Of a stretch of 64,000 bases of DNA, positions 27,813-35,653 are shown one piece after another. A program made the position numbers and the translations under genes. The notes beneath the pieces are model-generated. The model was not told where the DNA came from and ran no database searches. It worked only from the letters and a program-made list of their open reading frames with translations. Every line of letters begins with the position of its first letter. Within the stretch, counting starts at the first letter, position 1. Source of the stretch: Jejuia sp. UBA6058 (GTDB lineage Bacteria; Bacteroidota; Bacteroidia; Flavobacteriales; Flavobacteriaceae); the NCBI GenBank assembly GCA_002428965.1, contig DIYI01000020.1, positions 1 to 64,000 on the forward strand. The letters are read 5' to 3'.

Positions 27813-27843
27813 AAAAAAACTCCTCGGTTTAGAAACACCGAGG
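27813..27843 (-). terminator. Rho-independent terminator after the PspC operon
   Basis: On the minus strand, CCTCGGT and ACCGAGG form a 7-bp stem followed by AGTTTTTTT. It lies about 55 bp past the stop of the PspC gene at 27898 and abuts the LytTR site of the next gene. Confidence 0.8.
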
Positions 27844-27860
27844 TTTCCTTAGTTGTTGTC

Positions 27861-27880
27861 ATTCCCGAGACATCGGGAAT
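27861..27880. repeat. Small inverted repeat ATTCCCGA/TCGGGAAT
   Basis: A perfect 8-bp stem with a four-base loop in the gap after the PspC gene, without a T-tract of its own. Similar ATTCCCGA...TCGGGAAT hairpins are, as I recall, common dispersed sequences in Bacteroidota intergenic DNA. Confidence 0.6.
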
Positions 27881-27897
27881 CTTACTAAAGTTTTAAC

Positions 27898-29703
27898 TTA
27901 GTTATCCGATGTTATATCAATACCATTTTTATCAATATTGACTTTCACATCATCGGACTCTACTTTTATGCCCTCGCTATTGATTTTAACTTTATCCTCA
28001 TTGTCTCCAATTTCAATACCATCTTCATTAATTTTTACACCGTCAGTATCCACATTTACCTCAAAAGCATCGTCTTCACAATCCAAACATTTGGTGTCAT
28101 TATGTAAAATCTTTAAATAATGCTCTTCCTGTCCATTGTCTAAAATATCATTGTAATATGATGTGTTTCTATGGAAAGAGTAGGTGTTATCATCTGCATA
28201 TAGTACAGAACCTTCAGGTAAATATAATATCAACTCTACTTCTTGATCTCGATACTTATTCTCAAAATCTGTGGTTAAGTAAGCATCTAAAAGCAACTCG
28301 TTATTATTGAAGGCATAGTTGTAATTAATAGCTTCAGCACGTTTTTTGGCTATGGTATAACTACTGCCTTCTGCCTTTTTCTCTATACTTAGTGAGGCTA
28401 AAGAGTCTTTTGTCGACCGCACTATAAGTCTAATATCAGAAGAGTAGATGATCTTCTCATGATTTTCATCAGATACAATTCTAAAGCCATTTGCATCTCT
28501 GTAAAGATAGCCTCTTCTGGATCTATAGTAATTATCATTACCCGCCATTTTCACAAAAATGGTGTCATTGGCAGTAATATTTATTTGTTCTTTCTGAACA
28601 ATATTGGCGTCAAAAGCATGCTCACTAGCTTGCTTTACTCCCATTACGATTAAACCAATAACAGCAATAATCCATAATCCAAATAGAGAGAACTTAGCAA
28701 CGTTACCTATAGATTTTAAATTGTTCACTAAGATTTTTAAACCTAAATAGGCTAGGAAAAAGAATGGTACACCAACAGCAAAGAGCACTAATAAAGATAC
28801 CAGCCAAATTGGAGTGTTAGCTGCATTAGCCGCATCTACAAAGTCGAATCCAGGGATATTTACCGCATCCGAAATTCCAACAGTGAATAGTGATACAATT
28901 AGGCTTATTAAAGTTACCGCTCCAACAAAAATTAAAATAGCCCCAATAAACTTAGCGAATATTTTAAAGAAGAACATGATAACATCACCAAGCGTTTCAA
29001 AGAACGTTCTAGAGGATGATTTTATAGAGCTTGCGCCCTTTTTAACATCAACTTTTTTGGCTGCATTCGATACAGAGTCCGATACGTTTTTGGCAACATC
29101 CCCAACAGTTTCGGTTACGGTGTCAAAGCCGTCTTTAATTTTTTTTTCTATGTTACTAATGTTTACTGGCTCGCCAGTCATCATTATTTTTTCGGCGGTA
29201 GTCTTCGCTTCAGGTACTAAAATCCAAAGTAAAATATACAGTAAAATACCTGTTCCCGCACCAGCTACTAAAAGTATCCAAGCTAAACGAATCCAAATGG
29301 CATCCACACCAAAATAATGACTTAAACCACTAGATACACCACCCACGTAAGAGTTGTCAGTATCTCTATACAATTTTTTGCTAGGTCTAGATTTTGTTGA
29401 GGTGTACGTTTGTTGAGGCCCATCCTCAAAAATCTCGTCGTCTACCAAGTAATCCTCAGGTTGCCCCATAATGGTAATTACTTCGTCTACTTCCTTAATT
29501 CTTATAACTTGTTTGTCGTTTTGCACGCGCTCGTTAAAGAGTTCTGCAATTCGCGCTTCTATATCGGCAATAATTTCAGATCGACCTTGTGAGTCTGTAA
29601 ATGAACGTTTTATAGCCTCAAGATAGCGTTGTAATTTTAGGTACGCGTCCTCATCTATATGAAAAAAGATACCTGCTAAATTTATGTTGACTGTTTTATT
29701 CAT
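27898..29703 (-). CDS. PspC-domain membrane protein
   Basis: Residues 1-85 are a conserved flavobacterial N-domain (VNINLAGIFFHIDEDAYLKL ... IMGQPEDYL). The PspC domain follows at about 108-172 (KKLYRDTDNSYVGGVSSGLS, then a membrane helix ending LLWILVPEA). Further membrane helices near 240-270, 305-330 and 345-365 precede a beta-rich extracytoplasmic region rich in VNIDKNGIDI-type repeats. Likely an inner-membrane envelope-stress sensor. It overlaps the PadR gene by 4 bp, so the pair is translationally coupled and PadR probably regulates it. Confidence 0.87.
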   Translation of the reverse strand: MNKTVNINLAGIFFHIDEDAYLKLQRYLEAIKRSFTDSQGRSEIIADIEARIAELFNERVQNDKQVIRIKEVDEVITIMGQPEDYLVDDEIFEDGPQQTYTSTKSRPSKKLYRDTDNSYVGGVSSGLSHYFGVDAIWIRLAWILLVAGAGTGILLYILLWILVPEAKTTAEKIMMTGEPVNISNIEKKIKDGFDTVTETVGDVAKNVSDSVSNAAKKVDVKKGASSIKSSSRTFFETLGDVIMFFFKIFAKFIGAILIFVGAVTLISLIVSLFTVGISDAVNIPGFDFVDAANAANTPIWLVSLLVLFAVGVPFFFLAYLGLKILVNNLKSIGNVAKFSLFGLWIIAVIGLIVMGVKQASEHAFDANIVQKEQINITANDTIFVKMAGNDNYYRSRRGYLYRDANGFRIVSDENHEKIIYSSDIRLIVRSTKDSLASLSIEKKAEGSSYTIAKKRAEAINYNYAFNNNELLLDAYLTTDFENKYRDQEVELILYLPEGSVLYADDNTYSFHRNTSYYNDILDNGQEEHYLKILHNDTKCLDCEDDAFEVNVDTDGVKINEDGIEIGDNEDKVKINSEGIKVESDDVKVNIDKNGIDITSDN

Positions 29704-30041
29704 TTTTTTGTTGTTTTTTGGCTTGTTACAATGTTTACGGCGTTACGCAATTCGTTCCAAGTTGTATCTAATTCTTTTAAAAATAGTTTCCCCGTTTCGG
29801 TTAAACCATAGTATTTTCTTGGTGGTCCAGAGGTACTTTCTTCCCATCTGTAATTCAATAGTCCTGCATTTTTAAGTCGCGTTAATAAAGGGTAAATGGT
29901 ACCCTCAACTACCAGCAACTTAGCGTCTTTTAACGTTCCTAAGATCTCTGCAACATAAGCATCGTCGTCCTTTAAGACCGATAGTATGCAGAACTCCAAA
30001 ACGCCTTTACGCATTTGTGCTTTTGTGTTTTCTATCTTCAT
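29700..30041 (-). CDS. PadR-family transcriptional regulator
   Basis: 113 residues with a winged-helix DNA-binding domain: QMRKGVLEFCILSVLKDDDAYVAEI, VEGTIYPLLTRLKNAGLLNYRW and GPPRKYYGLTETGKLFL are the PadR signatures. PadR proteins usually repress their own operon; the overlapping PspC gene is the likely target. The leader is rich in ATCAATCAA repeats, a feature shared with several genes here. Confidence 0.9.
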   Translation of the reverse strand: MKIENTKAQMRKGVLEFCILSVLKDDDAYVAEILGTLKDAKLLVVEGTIYPLLTRLKNAGLLNYRWEESTSGPPRKYYGLTETGKLFLKELDTTWNELRNAVNIVTSQKTTKK

Positions 30042-30120
30042 AGTGTCATTCCTTTAATGTTGTAAAACTGTTCATTTTTTGATTGATTGATTTGATTGAT
30101 GATTTTGATGAAATTTATTA

Positions 30121-30211
30121 TTTGGGCGTTACCACAAGGGTCGGGCTTTCCGCTATATCTTTTTCTCGTGCCTCAAAAAAGGATGCCGCTGCAATCCCTA
30201 ACCCGGTAACG
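30121..30211 (+). repeat. Dispersed intergenic repeat (GGGCGTTACC...CAATCCCTAAC), copy 1
   Basis: Contains TTTGGGCGTTACC, GGTCGGGCTTTCCGCTATAT and GATGCCGCTGCAATCCCTAAC in order, and ends with GGTAACG, giving inverted ends. Related copies lie at 41988, 47794, 52369 and 63091. This pattern is, as I remember, very widespread in flavobacterial genomes; it has no coding capacity. Confidence 0.75.
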
Positions 30212-30230
30212 TCTATATATTATAGTATTG

Positions 30231-30677
30231 TCATTTTAAAAAATTAATAGTGAATGGGTATTTATACAATTCTCCATCTCTCGCCTTTAAACTAGCAATA
30301 ACTATTAATGCTAATTCTGCTATAAACCCAATAACAGCCAAAACGCCCAGTCCACCACCCACATAAAGTAGGGGTGAAGGTTTCCCTAGTGAAATATGAA
30401 AATCATGAAATCCATGAAAATCAATAAAGTCCATCCCACTAAAAATCTTAAAAATAAAGAATGGAATGGTTAGTGTGCCAAGAATAATAGCATAGAGAAA
30501 AATACTTATCTGAAAATTCAAAATTTGCTTTCCGTGTTGGTCTACAAATTCAGATTTGTCCTTATTGATGGTCCATAAAATTAGCGGACCCAAAAAATTT
30601 CCTAAAGGAACAACAAACCTACTAAACGTAGATAAGTGAATAAAGGTGGCGATGTTTTTTTGGTGTTGATCTAACAT
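30231..30677 (-). CDS. DUF4870 family membrane protein
   Basis: MLDQHQKNIATFIHLSTF, GPLILWTINKDKSEFVDQHGK and QILNFQISIFLYAIIL are the DUF4870 hallmarks, with three to four membrane helices in about 148 residues. Function unknown. I chose ATG at 30677; the reading frame is open to 30740, but that would overlap the upstream serine-hydrolase gene and add a polar tail. The leader has the AATCAATCAAAAAA motif. Confidence 0.85.
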   Translation of the reverse strand: MLDQHQKNIATFIHLSTFSRFVVPLGNFLGPLILWTINKDKSEFVDQHGKQILNFQISIFLYAIILGTLTIPFFIFKIFSGMDFIDFHGFHDFHISLGKPSPLLYVGGGLGVLAVIGFIAELALIVIASLKARDGELYKYPFTINFLK

Positions 30678-30694
30678 GAATTTTTTGATTGATT

Positions 30695-31969
30695 TTATTG
30701 ATTTTTCATTTGGTAGGGGATGTAATTTTCCCATTTCCAAGGTGTATAAGTATTTGCTATCCCAATTTCTAATAATTCTTTAAATATACTTTCAGCATTA
30801 TCACTATTAGAAAGCATAATCATAGCAATTTTTCTTTCTGGGAAAAGTATGGTATAATGCTGAAAACCTTCTCCATGACCTTCCTTGAATGCTCCAAAGC
30901 CATAAGGAGATTCTAAAATCCCCCATCCTAAACCGTAACTAAGTTTTATATTGTCATTTTCGTTCGATTGAATTAATGAATTTGGACCAAATTGTGCTTT
31001 CGTTTTAATTCTAAAATTAGGTTTAAACAAAACGTCAGTTATTTTAGATTGTTCGCTATAGAGTCTCAATATGTGTTGCACAAATATTGAATAGTCTATT
31101 AGGTTAGTTTCCATAGAACCTGCTGCACCTGCTACATCTCTTTTATCTTTTTTAATGGTTTTTTGCTCACTAGTATGACCATTACAAAATGTTAATTCAA
31201 AACGTTCTTGCCATAAATAGCTAGTATTATTCATCTTAAGAGGAATAAATATTTTTTCTTTAGCTAATTGTTCAATTCCTTTTCCTGTTATGTGCTCAAT
31301 AACGTACTGAAGTAGCATCATACCTTCACCAGAATAGTAATACTCAGTACCAGGATCAAAATATATTTTTAATATTCTTTTGTTTGCGGGGTCGTTGGGT
31401 CTAGGGATCCACCTCCAATTTTGGAGCCCAGTAGTATGCGACATGCACATTCTGGCTGTAATCTTTTTATAGCGTTCATCGCCTTTCAAATCCCATAAAC
31501 TCCTCCATTTATCATCTGCTTTCAATTCGTATAATGGCAAGTCTAAATAGTGTTGTAACGGTGTATCTAAGTCAATTTTACCTTCGTTAGTAAGTTGTGC
31601 AACTAGATAGCCAAAAACTGCTTTACTTAATGAAGCTCCATAGAAAGAGCTGTTTAATAATAGCTTATTTTTTTTATTTGCATTGGAATACCCAAATGCA
31701 TTTCTATAAATAATCTTATTATCATTTAAAATAGATACTGCGAGTCCAGAAACTTTAGCAGAATCCATCAAAGCATTAACTTTTTTATTAAAACTATTGG
31801 TTTCAATAACAGAACTATCAATTCTATATATTCTAAGTTGTATAGAATCTGTTAATATAGTGCTATCCATTGATAACCTTTGCTGTCTTTGTATTTCTTT
31901 TTCCTTTTCCGAAACACATGAAGTAAGGGCGATAAGTATTATAAAAAAAAGTCCAACTGTTTTTTTCAT
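30695..31969 (-). CDS. Serine hydrolase lipoprotein (beta-lactamase family)
   Basis: A lipoprotein signal (ILIALTSC, C18) precedes a beta-lactamase-related domain: S113-x-x-K116 in YGASLSKAVF, Y212-S-G in EYYYSGEGMML, and a late HGEGFQHYTILF region. MCMSHTTGLQNW is the usual family element for the loop after the lysine helix. The substrate cannot be assigned. The DUF4870 start lies 17 bp downstream of its stop. Confidence 0.87.
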   Translation of the reverse strand: MKKTVGLFFIILIALTSCVSEKEKEIQRQQRLSMDSTILTDSIQLRIYRIDSSVIETNSFNKKVNALMDSAKVSGLAVSILNDNKIIYRNAFGYSNANKKNKLLLNSSFYGASLSKAVFGYLVAQLTNEGKIDLDTPLQHYLDLPLYELKADDKWRSLWDLKGDERYKKITARMCMSHTTGLQNWRWIPRPNDPANKRILKIYFDPGTEYYYSGEGMMLLQYVIEHITGKGIEQLAKEKIFIPLKMNNTSYLWQERFELTFCNGHTSEQKTIKKDKRDVAGAAGSMETNLIDYSIFVQHILRLYSEQSKITDVLFKPNFRIKTKAQFGPNSLIQSNENDNIKLSYGLGWGILESPYGFGAFKEGHGEGFQHYTILFPERKIAMIMLSNSDNAESIFKELLEIGIANTYTPWKWENYIPYQMKNQ

Positions 31970-32122
31970 TTCTTCTGAAAACTTAAAACATATAATAGTT
32001 TCTTATGCAAATATATGTCTTAAATCAGGTACTTTGTTACGCATAGTACTATAATTAACATTTTTTTAACATTTATACACAGCTTTAAATTTCATAACTT
32101 AGTGCAAATAAAAATGTAACTT

Positions 32123-32578
32123 ATGAGGCTTACTCCCAGTAAATTAAATACGTTTAGCATGTTTAAATTACCTTCTGCATACTTATGCGGCGTGCGTGTT
32201 ACATATTTGGACGACCACAAGTGTATTATAAAAGTAAAGCACAAATGGATTAATCAAAACCCATTTAAATCCATGTTTTGGGCGGTACAAGGTATGGCGG
32301 CGGAGTTATCGACTGGAGCTTTAATGATAGGTAAAATCCAAGAATCGGGTAAAAAAGTATCCATGCTAGTTACTACCAATAATGCTACATTCACTAAAAA
32401 AGCTACTGGCCGAATTACCTTTACATGTAATGATGGTCATTTAATTGACGAGGCTTTAAATAAAACCATTGAAACTGGTGAAGGGCAAACCATTTGGATG
32501 AAATCTGTAGGTGTTAATGAAGAAGGCGTTGAGGTGTCTACTTTTAATTTTGAGTGGAGTGTTAAAGTAAAACAGTAA
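32123..32578 (+). CDS. DUF4442 hotdog-fold protein
   Basis: 151 residues with the DUF4442 pattern: PSAYLCGVRVTYLDDHKCII, KHKWINQNPFKSMFWAVQGM, AAELSTGALM. These belong to the hotdog thioesterase-like superfamily; no activity is established for this group. It stands alone between a divergent hydrolase gene and the AIM24-family gene. Confidence 0.85.
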   Translation: MRLTPSKLNTFSMFKLPSAYLCGVRVTYLDDHKCIIKVKHKWINQNPFKSMFWAVQGMAAELSTGALMIGKIQESGKKVSMLVTTNNATFTKKATGRITFTCNDGHLIDEALNKTIETGEGQTIWMKSVGVNEEGVEVSTFNFEWSVKVKQ

Positions 32579-32714
32579 ACAGTATTCCGTCGCAGTATAC
32601 AGTTGGGGTATTTTTCTTTTCGACTTTGTGCCTTTGAGAGAAAATATATTTAAGTTGTAACAAAACCATAAACAAATCAACAAATAAACGAATCAACAAA
32701 AAACAATTAAAAAA

Positions 32715-33515
32715 ATGACAGCACACGAAATAGACTATCGCATCTACGGCGAAGAAATGCAATATGTAGAAATAGAATTAGACCCCAATGAAGCTGTAAT
32801 TGCCGAATCTGGCAGTTTTATGATGATGGACGATGGTATAAAAATGGAAACCATTTTTGGAGATGGTTCTCAAAAAGATCAAGGGTTTTTAGGGAAAATA
32901 TTAGGAGCAGGAAAACGAATCCTCACAGGAGAAAGCTTATTTATGACGGCGTTTTATAATACTTTGGTTGGTAAGCGTAACGTATCATTTGCCTCACCAT
33001 ATCCAGGAAAAATAATACCAATAGACTTAACTGAATTTGGAGGAAAATTTATTTGTCAGAAAGATGCATTTTTATGTGCTGCAAAAGGTGTAAGTGTGGG
33101 TATTGAGTTTTCTAAAAAATTAGGACGAGGCCTATTTGGAGGAGAAGGCTTTATCATGCAAAAGTTAGAAGGTGACGGTATGGCATTTGTACATGCAGGA
33201 GGTACTATGGCTAAAAAAGAACTGGCAGCTGGAGAAACCTTAAGAGTAGACACAGGTTGTATTGTTGGTTTCGATCAAACTGTAGATTATGACATTGAAT
33301 TTGTAGGAGGAATTAAAAACAGTATTTTCGGTGGCGAAGGCTTGTTTTTTGCCAAATTGCAAGGTCCTGGAACCGTTTTTGTTCAATCTTTGCCATTTAG
33401 TCGTTTGGCAGGTAGAGTTTTAGCCTCTGCACCAAGAGCGGGAGGAAAGAGTAAAGGTGAAGGCAGTATTCTAGGGGGATTAGGAGATTTATTGGATGGT
33501 GATAATAGTTTTTAA
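32715..33515 (+). CDS. AIM24/TIGR00266 family protein
   Basis: 266 residues made of a triple-stranded beta-helix-like fold: MQYVEIELDPNEAVIAESGSF, FICQKDAFLCAAKGVSVGIE, GAGKRILTGESLF, RVDTGCIVGFDQTVDYDIEF. It ends with a glycine-rich tail. The match to the AIM24/TIGR00266 family is clear; function in bacteria is unknown. The long A-rich leader contains repeated AATCAACAAA. Confidence 0.9.
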   Translation: MTAHEIDYRIYGEEMQYVEIELDPNEAVIAESGSFMMMDDGIKMETIFGDGSQKDQGFLGKILGAGKRILTGESLFMTAFYNTLVGKRNVSFASPYPGKIIPIDLTEFGGKFICQKDAFLCAAKGVSVGIEFSKKLGRGLFGGEGFIMQKLEGDGMAFVHAGGTMAKKELAAGETLRVDTGCIVGFDQTVDYDIEFVGGIKNSIFGGEGLFFAKLQGPGTVFVQSLPFSRLAGRVLASAPRAGGKSKGEGSILGGLGDLLDGDNSF

Positions 33516-33643
33516 CAGTGTTAAATTCGTTTTAAAATCGCAAAAAAATGTAATTTTTGCTTAAATTTGAACGTTAAATCATTAAACAAAAACGCCTATA
33601 CCCAGATCTACTATATCAATAAACCTAAATTCCTAACATTAAA

Positions 33644-33841
33644 ATGGCAAGAGCAATGCTAGAGTACACAAAAACCGTACTGGAAAAAGTGAGTTTTGAC
33701 GCCACATTGTTTTGCAAAGAAGTACAAAAGGCAGTACAACGCTTACTACCTTATGAGATTGAAGAGCTTAAAATTTACATTCTATCTCTTGTACAGCAAA
33801 ATCCAGAATTAAACCAATGTCTAATTTATTTAAAAGCATAA
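33644..33841 (+). CDS. Small conserved flavobacterial protein (65 aa)
   Basis: A 65-residue, largely helical, soluble protein with ALEYTKTVL-like start and ending ELNQCLIYLKA. I recall close relatives as stand-alone conserved hypothetical proteins in many Flavobacteriaceae. It has its own strong terminator immediately after the stop, which supports it as a real monocistronic gene. No function known. Confidence 0.78.
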   Translation: MARAMLEYTKTVLEKVSFDATLFCKEVQKAVQRLLPYEIEELKIYILSLVQQNPELNQCLIYLKA

Positions 33842-33868
33842 AAAAAGCGACCATAAGGTCGCTTTTTT
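33842..33868 (+). terminator. Rho-independent terminator after the 65-aa gene
   Basis: AAAAAGCGACC, loop ATAA, GGTCGCTTTTTT forms a strong stem ending in a T-run. The symmetric A/T runs mean it could also serve the convergent oxyR gene from the other side. Confidence 0.88.
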
Positions 33869-33902
33869 AGTATACGGGTTTTACCGAACTGAAGGCTTAA
33901 AT

Positions 33903-34841
33903 TTATTGGGGTAAAGGACTAATAATCTTCACATCTTGAAATTTAATAGCACCCCGAATTATTCCAGCAATCACACTTTGCATCGCTTCAATGATTTGCA
34001 TTTTTAATTCACTTTTATGGTAAATTAAACTTACCTCTCTAGCTGGAGTAGGTTCTTCAAAATAGTGCAGATTTTTTTTGTCCTTATCATTTAAATCTAA
34101 AGTATGTAAGTAAGGTAAAAGTGTCATCCCCAAACCTTCATTAGATAATTTTATAAGAGTTTCTATACTTCCACTTTCTAACTGGAATTTATCATCAACA
34201 TGATTTTTGAAGGCTTTACAAAGGTTAAGAACGCCATCTCTAAAACAGTGGCCGTCTTCTAGAAGTAACATGTCCTCAATAACTAAATCATCTGTTTTTA
34301 TTTTGTCTTGCGTATGTAATTTATGTCCCGGCGGCACAAACGCCACAAAAGGTTCAAAATATAATACGCGCTCTTTAATATTCTCGCTTTCTAAAGGTGT
34401 TGCCGCAATAGCAGCATCTAAATGCCCTTCATTGATACGATGGATGATTTCCTCGGTAGTTAGCTCCTCTATTTTAAGTTTAATTTTTGGGTACTTCTTT
34501 ATGAAAGTATTCAAAAACATAGGTAGTAATGTTGGCATTATGGTTGGGATAATTCCTAATTTAAATTCACCTCCGATAAATCCTTTTTGTTGATCTACAA
34601 TGTCTTGAATTCTATACGATTCATTAACTATATTTTTTGCTTGGTTTACTATTTTTTTACCAACTTCGGTAAGTTCAATAGGTTTTTTACTTCTATCAAA
34701 AATTAAAATATCGAGTTCATCCTCTAACTTTTGAATTTGCATGCTTAAAGTAGGCTGAGTAACAAAGCATTTTTCTGCTGCTTTTGTAAAATTTTGGTGT
34801 TCAGCAACCGCTAAAACATAGTATAATTGGGTGATTGTCAT
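33903..34841 (-). CDS. oxyR: OxyR hydrogen-peroxide sensor (LysR family)
   Basis: N-terminal LysR helix-turn-helix (FTKAAEKCFVTQPTLSMQIQ) and a substrate-binding-like domain. The redox pair is visible as GHCFRDGVLNLC, with cysteines at positions 199 and 208, the same numbers as in Escherichia coli OxyR. The family oxidises this pair to a disulfide in response to peroxide and then activates antioxidant genes. No katG, ahpC or dps gene is adjacent, so its targets lie elsewhere. It is preceded by a 211-bp gap and is convergent with the small gene at 33644. Confidence 0.92.
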   Translation of the reverse strand: MTITQLYYVLAVAEHQNFTKAAEKCFVTQPTLSMQIQKLEDELDILIFDRSKKPIELTEVGKKIVNQAKNIVNESYRIQDIVDQQKGFIGGEFKLGIIPTIMPTLLPMFLNTFIKKYPKIKLKIEELTTEEIIHRINEGHLDAAIAATPLESENIKERVLYFEPFVAFVPPGHKLHTQDKIKTDDLVIEDMLLLEDGHCFRDGVLNLCKAFKNHVDDKFQLESGSIETLIKLSNEGLGMTLLPYLHTLDLNDKDKKNLHYFEEPTPAREVSLIYHKSELKMQIIEAMQSVIAGIIRGAIKFQDVKIISPLPQ

Positions 34842-35002
34842 TTAAATAAGTTTAGACTATAAAAATATAAAAACTATCAATTATTCTTATGGAAATAGTC
34901 GACAATTATTATTTAAATTTGTTCTAAACAAGACGGCTTGTGTTAGTGTTTATACGCTAGTATAAAAGTTTGGTTTGTTTAAGTTTAGTTTAGTTAAAAG
35001 AA

Positions 35003-35030
35003 AAAAGACGACTGATTACAGTCGTCTTTT
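35003..35030 (-). terminator. Rho-independent terminator after the DUF2141 gene
   Basis: A 12-bp perfect stem (AAAAGACGACTG / CAGTCGTCTTTT) with a four-base loop; on the minus strand it is followed by further T residues. It lies 22 bp past the stop of the DUF2141 gene. Confidence 0.87.
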
Positions 35031-35052
35031 TGTTGTTTTATCTCCTTGATAT

Positions 35053-35475
35053 TTAAAATTTTATTTGCATTTCTAAATTGTCTTGAGCCATGTCAAATTT
35101 AGCGAAAGCAAATTGTGGTGGTCCATAACTCATTGGGTTATTGGACATACCATAAGATTCTTTTGGCATACCATTGTCTTCAAAATCCATAGCGTTGTTA
35201 TCATTTTCATCATGTAATGCCATTATCGCATAAGTTCCTGGAGCTACATTTTCAAAATTGGCAGTAATTTTTCCATCTTCAATTATGCTTTTAGCATTTT
35301 GTATGCCTGCACCTTTCATAAAAGTACTCTCCGTATGAAGTGAGAGTAAAACATGTCCATTATTATTAGTAATGTTATTAATAGTAACAGTAATAGTTTT
35401 TCCATTAGTTTCTTGTGCGAAGCTGAAGTTGATGCTTACTAATAATGCGATAATTAAAGTAGAAAGTGTTTTCAT
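35053..35475 (-). CDS. Secreted DUF2141 protein
   Basis: A signal peptide (to INFSFAQ) is followed by a DUF2141 beta-sandwich: ITNNNGHVLLSLHTE, FENVAPGTYAIMALHDENDNNAMDF and GMPKESYGMSNN are the family signatures. Probably periplasmic or surface-exposed; function unknown. The promoter carries a 9-12-9 direct repeat at 35554-35583 with a phased CATCTTTG box, so it is a predicted member of the LytTR regulon. Confidence 0.88.
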   Translation of the reverse strand: MKTLSTLIIALLVSINFSFAQETNGKTITVTINNITNNNGHVLLSLHTESTFMKGAGIQNAKSIIEDGKITANFENVAPGTYAIMALHDENDNNAMDFEDNGMPKESYGMSNNPMSYGPPQFAFAKFDMAQDNLEMQIKF

Positions 35476-35512
35476 AATTATGATTTTAAGTATTATTTTT
35501 TATTGAACACTT

Positions 35513-35583
35513 CAAAGATGCTACGCAATAAAGGTCTTTGGTAATCTAAACTACTGAACTGTATTTTTTTGTTGATGAATTGT
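35513..35583 (-). promoter_or_regulatory. Predicted LytTR-binding direct repeat and -7 box upstream of the DUF2141 gene
   Basis: On the minus strand, ACAATTCAT (35575-35583) and ACAGTTCAG (35554-35562) are separated by 12 bp. CATCTTTG (35513-35520) starts 34 bp past the second repeat. The first half-site departs from the LytTR consensus by one base (A for G). The gene starts at 35475. Confidence 0.7.
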
Positions 35584-35653
35584 GATTTTTTGGGATAGGA
35601 GATATGAATTTAATGTTACACGCACCGGGACTGGTACTTTTATTAAAAACTTG

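Noticed and set aside
28814..29317. 167-codon plus-strand frame inside the PspC gene
   Set aside because: Low-complexity antisense shadow of the PspC coding sequence.
30063..30071. Single ACAGTTTTA half-site upstream of the PadR gene
   Set aside because: No second half-site 21 bp away in either direction.
32578..32610. ACAGTATTC...ACAGTTGGG upstream of the AIM24 gene
   Set aside because: Spacing is 20 bp instead of 21 and the first half-site lacks GTT.
33872..33890. CCGAACTGA (inverse TCAGTTCGG) near the end of oxyR
   Set aside because: Single half-site at a gene 3' end with no partner.
34207..34593. 128-codon frame opposite oxyR
   Set aside because: Antisense shadow; oxyR on the other strand is certain.
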